Below, in pieces: positions 22,617 through 32,300 of a stretch of 64,000 nt of DNA; positions within the stretch are counted from its first letter, which is position 1, and each line of letters starts with the position of its first letter. Under the pieces are notes generated by a model. It made no database searches and was not told the DNA's origin. It saw nothing but the letters and a program-made list of their open reading frames with translations. The stretch spans positions 1 through 64,000 of the forward strand of contig JAUCBJ010008896.1 of NCBI GenBank assembly GCA_032718475.1. The letters are read 5' to 3'. Both the position numbers and the translations under genes were made by a program. This stretch comes from Nemertoderma westbladi (lineage: Eukaryota; Xenacoelomorpha; Nemertodermatida; Nemertodermatidae).

Positions 22617-22934
22617 ACGAGTGTGGTTTTTTGTGTAGTAAAACCAAGCAATTATATTATATAAACGTAAACGCACCTCTTTAAAACCTAACACCGATAA
22701 TAATAAACACATTATATAATGCAAACAATGAAAATATGTAGAAAACAATTTTAACATAATTATATTTATTTTAGGCGATTTACCGTGTCCAGTGACCTTG
22801 CCGCTTGTGAAAAAGAGACACATCCCACCGCAAATTTTGACAATATATTGAAAAGGCTTTATGACGAGTTTCCCATTTAGAATTCCTTTAGTCAGTACAT
22901 CGAATGAAATGTGACCACCGACCAACCTCAAACT
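22617..22934 (-). other. Polinton segment, possible minus-strand ORF piece
   Basis: Polinton sequence between the two big insertions. A minus-strand frame from about 22931 reads GGHISFDVLTKG and MCLFFTSGKVTGHG. The SGKV-GHG pattern recalls TBP-like folds, but I cannot establish this. It would start just after the polymerase stop once the BEL insertion is removed. Confidence 0.3.
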
Positions 22935-22939
22935 TATAC
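22935..22939. repeat. Target-site duplication TATAC, left
   Basis: TATAC immediately precedes the 5' LTR and is repeated immediately after the 3' LTR. Length 5 fits BEL/Pao integrases. Confidence 0.95.
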
Positions 22940-25121
22940 TGTTACGGTATATGGCGCTGTATCCACAGTATTAGTCCATTATGCAGTATGCAGTATTAGT
23001 CCATTATGCAGTATGCAGTATTAGTCCGTTATACTGTACGTAATATTAGTCCGTTGTGCAGTATAATTATTTAGATAAGGTGCAGTGTGGTGACATTTAG
23101 GTAAGGAAGTTAAAACGCCCATATATTTTGCATCCATTCATTTTGTATAGTATGTAGCCCTACCTACGTAATTTTGTATTAGGATATATGTAGATAGTTC
23201 CAGGGTAGCGAGTTTACTCGGACCCTGGATTTTGTGCTTGCTGATATTAGTTTGATAGGGCTAGCATATAGGGACGCTGTCCTGGCCATTCAACAGCCAG
23301 AGACGTGATCCATTACCATATATGGTAATAATTTGAGGGCATAGGGCTACAATCCGGTCTCCTTATTGGATTAACTGCTTCCAGGTTGGTTTAATGCTAG
23401 CATGGACTGGAGAGCCAATGGGAGAGCGATTGAGTCACCTTATTGCATCACCCCATCCGGATCACCTATAAATTGGCGGTGTGCCGGTAGGGCCTTTTTT
23501 GTTGTTCATATGTTCATGCCTTATCACATGACACACCCCTGTTACAATTTACTTGCTGAGCTGTCTCTAATTTTGTATTAGGATATCGTATTTTCTGCAA
23601 TTTGCTAATTTTGATTAATTTCTTGGAATGATTTGCTAGTACGATTACTTTGCTTGTGTTTCTCAATAATTCCTTCGATTACTGCAAATTACAATCGAAC
23701 TATGATTTCTACCTTTGATTGATGGTTCTATGTGATTCTTTTCTGCGCAATAATCCCAAGGGATTCCTGAGACTGTCAGACTTTGTGATTTGCATGCGCC
23801 GCTACGGTAGCTATTAGCATCATGGAGGGCTAAGGTGCCAGTGGGCGGTGGGCGCATCGGGGGGTTGAGCGACTAGGAGAGAGCGGAGGATTCAAAGCGG
23901 GCAACGCTGGCCAGGGTCACCGTTGCGGGCGGGTATCTTGCACTGCGGCACGCAGACCGATCGCCGGTACAGTATCTAGGGGGCTGATGATCCAGGTTTT
24001 GTCTCTATTTAGTATTAGGGGGGCAGGAATTGGGTTAGTTAGGAATCCTAGATGTACCCGGGAGAGGCCTGCGCGTAGTACAACGTTGAGTGTGGAGTAC
24101 GAGTAGTGAATTGCACAATTGTAAACTGTGATTTCTAACGCTGATTGGTGTGTTATTGAAGTGTGCCTAAGATTACGAATGCTTAGATAGGCGCTCTTTT
24201 TTCCTTTGATTGATTTCTATTTCTTAGTTACAATAATTAGTTATTGATTAGGTCAAAGTAATACGGCAATTTAGGCTATTACTAGCGAAACCTGTTGCGT
24301 GATAAATTAGAATTACGTATTCTGGAACTCTTAGTAATTAGTACGCTGTTAAATATTTGTGACTGTAATTAATTAGTAAAAAATTAAGAATTAGTACGCA
24401 GCATAGCAGAGAGTAGCTAAGGTAATAATTAGTGTACTGTAAACTATTCACGCTGAGCGGTTATTTGCATTAGCGGGCAATCAGCTAGAACGCACTATTC
24501 GGTACGCACGATACGCTAGTAATTTTGCTGGCCTAAAGCCAGTCGCGGGCAGTTTTAGACTCGGAGTGGTATTATCCACGTAGAAACAGATACTGTACCA
24601 TTTTGATATTTTAAATATTCTCGCATTCACACATTACGTTAGGGAACCTCCAGTATTCGCGATTAGAAAGACGTAGGTAATAGCGTGCTTTAATAGTGAT
24701 AAAATTAGGCGTAAGAATACTCTGAGTGCAAGGCCTCTCGCACTCGTCTTAAGTAAGCTTAGGGAGCCAACTCGGGTTTATTGTTTTGGTTATTCCTGCG
24801 TGGCTCATAGATTCGAACAGTTAGCTCTCTATCGAGCAATCGGTAGAGAAAGGAACAAGCGATTTTGCAGGAGTTGTGTAAATTTAGTAAAATATATTAG
24901 CGGACGGCAGATTAGCGCCATCTAACGGTAAGTAGCGGTTTGTATTTAGCAACCCTTACAATTTAGTAATAGCACACTCCTGATCCCCTTTACTTAACAG
25001 TAGAGCAGTCTTTGTGTCTTATTGGTTAGACGAGAACTTATTAGGTTGGCAGAAGGATATTAACGGGTATTGGTCTGTTCAACAGTTCTGCTGTTAGTAT
25101 AGAGGTCGCGGTTGTTTATCA
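22940..25121 (+). repeat. 5' LTR of the BEL/Pao element
   Basis: Begins TG and ends CA. The first 130 bp contain three to four copies of a 26-bp direct repeat (AGTATTAGTCCATTATGCAG followed by TATGC). It differs from the 3' LTR at about four sites (near 23026, 23289, 24411, 24768). It should hold the promoter and polyadenylation signal, but I could not pin these down. It carries no meaningful ORF. Confidence 0.97.
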
Positions 25122-26313
25122 GTAATACGCGATTTGTTTGCTGTAGGCTGTAGCGTACAGTAAATAGTGTATTCTTAGGCTGATAGTAGTATCACAGTAT
25201 TAAGTAATAAGTTGGAGCACGTGATCGTCTGCTGTAGGCTATAGGCTAGCGTACAGTAAGACATTGAGTTTATTCTATTAGGTTGTAGGTTTAGATTACT
25301 GTATTCACTGGCTGCGTACAATAGTACAGTAGTACATTAGGCTGATTGTTGTTACTGCGTACGGTAGAAGGACATTTGTTTGCCGTACCACACACACAGT
25401 ATCATTAGGCTGTTAGGTTGGTGTACTGTTTTACTTACTGTACTGCATACAGTGGATGTACGGTAGTGCGTTTTGCTAATTGCGAATACAGCAGTTCCTT
25501 AGGCCTTAGGGCAAACAGTAATTAGTAAGTTTTTTGAAAATTTTAGCTAGGTTTGCGAGAATTCAGTTTTCGGTCAAAATTATTTTGTAAAATTCTAGAG
25601 TTTTGTACCGGTATGTTAGGTAACCGCTTAGTTATTTTATACCATCTGGAGATACATGGCAAGACGGGACTTCTGAGTTTGGGGTTCGTGTGGGTCTGCG
25701 GGTTCGGTTTGCAATCAGCGAAGGGCCTGAATCTTTGGACGCGGACGTGGAATCTCACAGCAAACAAGGTTAGTTGTTCTGTTGGCACCAGTGTGTTTGT
25801 GGAAGCAGTAAAAAATTACCGGTTGTTTAACTGCGAAGCTGAACTCAATTTATTAGTTAGGATATTTAGGTTTAGCCGGCCATGGTTTTTTGAATCGCTC
25901 AAGTTAGAGAGAGAGTTAGAGAGAGTCGCAACCCGAAGATGTAGCCACGCGCTAGTGGATACATATAATATTTGAAATTAAAATTACGTTGATTGGAGCT
26001 ATATATATAAAATTAGAAATATTCGGGTGGCAAGTTTATTTTGAATATTTTGTATTAGATTCAAAGTTATTTTGTGCTATACCGGTATTTAATACTATAT
26101 AGTAGCTATATAATAATATTTTTTGTTTAAATATTGTGTTAGTATTTGCTATAACTATATACCCCATTAAATTCACAATATTGCATTGCGAATTTATTTG
26201 ACATTTGGACCAACTGATTATTTGACAAATAATTTGACCGTATTTCGGTTAAATTACAATTATATCTCGAACTTTTGCGAGATTTTTGCCGGAAGGCAAA
26301 CATTATTTAGACT
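25122..26313 (+). other. 5' leader of the BEL/Pao element
   Basis: About 1.2 kb between LTR and ORF1. No canonical TGG-beginning primer-binding site directly follows the LTR. Bases 25140-25470 are dense in the short words GCGTACAGTA and TTAGGCTG. A 140-codon frame at 25553-25975 starts at TTG and matches nothing known; I do not call it a gene. Confidence 0.6.
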
Positions 26314-29300
26314 ATGAGTGTCTCAGACAAAGAGGCACTAGAGGACAGCTATGAGACGGCGGCTGGACCGCCGACTGACGATAGCGTAAATATTACTGTT
26401 GATGACAATGCCGACTATGACGACGCAGCGAGCGACGCTGACGTAAGTGAACAGGAGGACGAGACAGTGACTAGTGAGGAAGAACAGCAGCCTCAGGTAA
26501 TAGTATTAGGACCCCCTACCGCTACTGATAGGAAGGACTGTACGGCAGCCCGGACAGAGGTGAGTGATAGGGAGGGTAGTGTAGTAGAAGCGAGAGCCCG
26601 GAGCCCGGTTTCCAGACCTGTGGGTATGGTAAGTGCCGTGGTCCCGACGGCTGTTAGGAGTACCCGTAGTTCCCGAAATAATCCTTCAAGTCCACCGAGC
26701 GTAAGTCAGGTGAGCGAGAGAGAACTTGATATCGCGATAAAGAAGAAACTTCGCGCGCATGCCGGACATATAACTCGGACGGCGGACAAGGTAAGGAAGA
26801 TGTTAGCTGACCCAGCGAACATCGGGAGGGTAGAGTTAGTAGAGATTAGAAGAGGATATAACTCAGCGTTATTCAAGCAGACGGAGGAGCTTGCAGTCCT
26901 AGCGAAGAAGGCAGTAGAGTCTCAGTCGAGCGATGTAGCAACGAGGATTTACGACAGGGTTTTAGCAGCCTTGTTAGAGCACCGCGAGTTATCGGAGCGA
27001 TTCCGACGAGTTAGGACGGAGAACTGGCTGCTATGGGCATCACAAACGCAGGCGACTCAGGTGAGTGACGCAGAGTTAAGAGACTTAGTGGAGCGGGAAG
27101 AGATCCAAGATAAGGAAGAGCGCCGTTATCAGAGGGAAGTTACTAGCTGGCTGATGCAGAATGGAGTGGTGGTACCAGGCCAGGTGCTACCGACGACGGA
27201 GAACATTCAACAGAGGACGTTGACTCCACCCGACGACGCATCTAGAGACAGCGGCGATTCCCAGGTTAGTCACGCGCGAGGTAAGGTAATATGTGCTAGA
27301 TCCCTTGTTTCTCACAACTCGGCGGAGGAGAGAAGACGCCGACTAGACGAACAGCAGGCGGAAGTTTTGCGTGCACAGGAAGCACGGAAGGAAGCCGAGC
27401 GGGAACGGGAGCGCACACGTAAGTTGGACGCAGAGTTACGAGAGTTGGAAGAGATAAGTAAGCGCGAGCGAGCGGAACGCGAGCAAAGGGAACGTGAACT
27501 CCAAGCCGAGCGCGAGCGCGAGGAACTCGAATGCGAACAGAGAGAACGCGAACTCCAACTCGAATGCGAACGGGAAGCGAAGAAACGCGAACTCCAACTT
27601 GAATGCGAACGGGAAGCGAAGAAACGCGAACTCCAACTCGAACGCGAACAGGAAGCGAAGAAACGCGAACTCCAAGCCGAACGCGAGCGCAAGAAACTCG
27701 ATCGTGAACAGAAGGAGCGCGAGCTTCAACTCGAACGCGGACGCAAGGAACGCGAACTCGAGATCGAGAAAAGAAGACGCCCATTGTATGAAGAAAAGGC
27801 GCGAGTGGAAGAAGAGAGCGCAGCGAGACGAGCGAGGGAAGAAGAAGAGCGTAAACTGGCGCAGTTGGAAAGTGCGAGATTAAGTTTAGAGAGCGAAGAA
27901 CGGACTAGGAAGGCGAACGAAATCGCCGAGAAGGGGATGCGAATGCTCGAAGAATGTGGGGCGAGTGTGGGGACAGAGTTGCGAGAACTGTTCGCACTGC
28001 AGAAGGCCGAACAGGAAGCGAGAACTCCGACTATACGCGAGTCAACGACGACCAGAATTCCTATACCCGGTCCAGCTATTACGAGTACACGGATCGCTAA
28101 ACCGTTCTCTACATATCGCACGCCAGTTGGTATTAGTGCTTCACCCATCGCCCAGGATCTACATCATCGGAACGCCGCACCACTGTATACCGAACGTGAC
28201 AACGGAGAATTTAGAGAAGAAACTCCGACGGGCCGAGTATTTGGCGAACCGAACCCGCGGGTTTGGAATACGCGGACGGAGCGCCGACCCAGTTCGACGG
28301 AGAACTTCCGGGTTAAACCGGAAGAGGGATCATATGAGAGACAGTGGATTACTCAGATAGAGCCGACTATACAACAGAACCCTAGCCAGGAATTTATTAC
28401 GAGGGATGAGTTAAGTGCTAGTTTAGCGCAAGCTATATCGCCGCACATCCAACCTATAACGGACATGCTTAGCAACCTACGGTTAAAGGAAGCAGCCCAG
28501 GTAAGAAGTAATTCTAATCCTAGCAGGCCTGAGTTAGATAAAGTCCAGCCTAGTCAACGAGTACGCATATCGGAGGAGACTATACCACATAGACCTCAGG
28601 TAAGGACGCCTGTCCCGAATATCCATAATCCCAATTTCGAAAATTCGGCAGAAAGATTTATTGAGGAAGCTTGGGTCAGGGCCTCGGCGCGCAAACCATC
28701 GCGAGCGCTAAGGACTGACACTGAGTCAAGTGATGAAGAGGAAGACATGAGACGTCAGAAGTCCCGAAACTATAAGGAAAGAAGGACGGACGCGGAGCAG
28801 GTAAGTTGGAACCACCGGGAAAGGACCAGACTTAACAACCCTGCGGAACTAAACCATTTGTTAACCCGGAACGACGCAACCCTTAGGGACATAGGTAAGT
28901 TTGCTGCTAGGCAAGGACTGCCGACGCAGCAACCCCAGAAGTTTATGGGTAACCATAAACATTGGAGGACCTTCAAAACCTATGTCGACGAGCAGCTAAC
29001 CAACAGCACCTTTACTCCCAACGAAAAGTTCAACTATTTGCTTCAGATGCTCCATCGAGAACCTAGAGCCATTGCTGATAATTTCGTCGGTAATGAAAGA
29101 GCATTTGAGTTAGCGATGAAGACGCTTAGTGACATCTACGGGAATAAAACCAAGATGGCGCAGTCGATAGTAGAAGACTTGGGTAAGGGCGGAAGGATTA
29201 CAACTCCGTTAGAGCTGTTGAACTTAGCGAACGCTATTTCGAACGCATTGGACATCTTGAGGACGGTGAATCTACCTCATCATGGTGATCACGCCGAAGT

Positions 29301-32300
29301 TTTGAAAAGCGTAATAAGACGTTTAAACATGCGTTACAGACAGAAATGGCGCAAATTAGAGAATAAGTTGGAGGGCCAAGGTAAGGTGTTGACACTTCAG
29401 CATATTCATGACATGATAGCCACAGACGCAGTAGCAGAGATTAAATCAAACTTCTCAGAAGAGAATATGAGGGAGTCTAAACCTGTTACCGGTAAGTCTA
29501 TGGTAAGTTTTGACGATGACAGGACCACTGTGACATTTAACTCAGTAGACAGATATAATTCGAATACCCCAGCCTTTAGATCAGACTCGCGAGTATGGTC
29601 AGGTGAGCGGTTAGATAGACCTAGGTTAAAGCAACAGGAGTTGCCGGATGGATTTGTAGGTTGCCAATACTGTTTACTAAAGGAGGTAAGATCTGACGAC
29701 CATAAGTTAGATAGTTGCAGACAGTTCAAAGAATTAAATTCGGAACAGAGAAGAGTTCAAGTGCGGACGTTGGACACCTGTTGGGCATGTCTTGCGCCAG
29801 GTCATGTACGGCGGCAGTGCCCGAACAGCAAGGACGGATGCATGGAATGCGGCAGACTACATCACAAGTTGCTACATGCGGATTTCCACACCCCAACGGA
29901 CCGTTACTTACAGCGAAATCCTCAAAGGAAGGGGAGCAAAGAACCCGTATCGATAAGGAGGAATACGTACACTGGCATCCAGGACGATGGTTACCAACCA
30001 GGTTCGTCGGACGAGGATGGCGAGTCGAGCGCGAGAGAAGTGACCTGCCAAGGTTTCACCGCGGATAGTTCATCGACCAGCGCGCGGACGTATTTATCAT
30101 CGGCCACGTCGGAAATATTTAGCGTGATTCCGGTGAAACTCACTGGCGATAAGGGATCGAAGCGAATATATGTGATGTTGGACACTGCGTCCACATTATC
30201 TTATATCGACGAGGAAGTGGCGAGAGCCGTTTCTAGCTTCCAGGACGCCGAGGAGATCCAAATAGAGTTGAAGTCTATGCATGGGGTAGGAGACCTCAAG
30301 GGACACAGAATTTCGGTGGAACTAGATTCCCTACTTCCGAGAGACCAACACACTCGACAAGAACGGAAAGCTTTGCCATTGGACGGATTTAAGTGTCTAG
30401 CTATGAAGGGATTCGGCAGGCAGTTAGGTAAGGTGCCGCCGATGAGTCCCATAGCACAGGAGTATTTTGACAAGCTCAGGATACCCAGACACCAGGTAGG
30501 TTATAGGAATGTTTCTATGTTGATTGGTGCAGAACAGCTGATCGCACACCAGATATGGGAAACGAGACCAGCTGAGCCGCATGTCAATGGACCACATGCC
30601 CATAGGACTATACTAGGTTGGTATACACGAGTACCCATGTCTTATGAGTTTACAGGTGGCGACAAGCCAATGAATAGATACGACGAATTACAGCCTATAG
30701 CTGAACCACCGTTAGTAGAACCACCAGACATAGACGAGTTTAGGAGAACCTGTATTGACCACTATAGTGACTTTAGCGAGTCGGACGAGGAGTTGATTCC
30801 CGATAATGTTAGGTTGTCGGAACCACTTCATAACGACCGGACAGATAGTGAACCCGAGGACTACTGTTATCAGACCCGTGGGTCTGGTTCAGCGGCCCAC
30901 GCTACTTATCTGACTAACGTTTTGACTTATACAGACATAGTGGAGGGTCAAGTGGCTAAATATCGAGACCTAGACATTTTCCAATACAGTGAGGAGGAAT
31001 TACAGAAGGAATTGATACGCCAGGACCTCGAGACAGGAGCCAGAACCGTCGAATGGCTGGATAGGGACGCAATGGAACCCGGTGGATATGACCTAGCCAT
31101 GTCTACTGATGAGAAACGGTCGCTGGAGATGATGGAAGACACCATACGTCTGCTACCGACTGGACATTTTGAAGTTGGAATGTTGTGGCGTCGACAACCA
31201 CCTAAGTTGGAGAACAACTACAGCTTAGCCTTGAAAAGATTAAACGGAGTAAGGGCTCGGTTGTTGAAGAATCCGGACATTAGGGAGAAGTATTGCGCCC
31301 AGATCAACAACTATTTCGCCAAGGGATATGCTGGGAAGGTAGAGGACCCTGACTTAGTGACAGACCAGACTTATTACCTTCCACACCACTATGTGACTCA
31401 CCCTGACAAGCCAGACAAAGTCCGAGTAGTCAACGACTGCGCAGCAGTCTATAGAGGTATGTCCCTGAATTCAGAGTTGATGGATGGTCCCAACCTGAAT
31501 AACTATTTGATTGGAATACTGTTGCGTTTTAGACAGCGGCGATTCGCATTTACTTGTGACATCGAGGCGATGTTCCACCAGGTAAGAGCCTGTAAGGCAG
31601 ACCAGGATAGCCTTCGATTTCTCTGGTTTGAGAATGAAGACTTATCCGGCCCAGTGGTTACATACCAAATGTACGTTAGGATATTTGGCGCCCGCGATAG
31701 TCCGAACGGCACGCTGTTTGTTCTAAAGAAAACGGCAACAGCCCAGATTGGTAAGTATCCAGTAGAAGTAATCGAGTCTATATTGAGAAACTTCTATATG
31801 GACGACGGATTGGTGTCCAAGGACACAGCGGAACAAGCCATAGAAGTGGCTCACGGCCTGCAAGAGTGCTTGGCTACAGGGGGATTTCCTCTGACCAAGT
31901 TCACTACGAACTCGGAGGCCCTATTAGAGTCGTTCCCGGTAAAAGATTGCGGGAGCGGAGACATAGAATTGGGGGTAGAACCAATCCCCATGGCGCGAGT
32001 ACTGGGACTCGCTTGGAATCCGAACTCGGATAAGTTCCAGGTAAGAGTTAGATTTGAGCCCAGTAGCCCAGACAAAGTTTTGACAAAGAGAATTTGCTTA
32101 TCGACATTAAGTAGACTATTTGACCCGATGAACTTTATCAGTCCGGTTATATTACAGGCACGAGCGTGCATGAGGAAAATTTGGTTGTCCGACTTAGAGT
32201 GGGACGAACCAATATCTCCTATACATGCAAAGCAGTGGAGGGAGTGGGAAGCCGAGTTGCATCTGTTGAAAAATATAGATGTACCCCGTTCCTACTTTCC

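Noticed and set aside
25553-25975. 140-codon ORF in the BEL/Pao leader
   Set aside because: Begins at TTG, no recognisable domain, and lies in a leader rich in short repeats.
27296-28148. Antisense ORFs in the charged-helix region of Gag
   Set aside because: Shadow frames of the E/R/K-rich repeats, with low-complexity S/R/V products.
30160-30220. Protease D-T-A instead of D-T/S-G as a defect
   Set aside because: As far as I recall, BEL/Pao peptidases often have D-S/T-A-S, so it is not clearly a loss.
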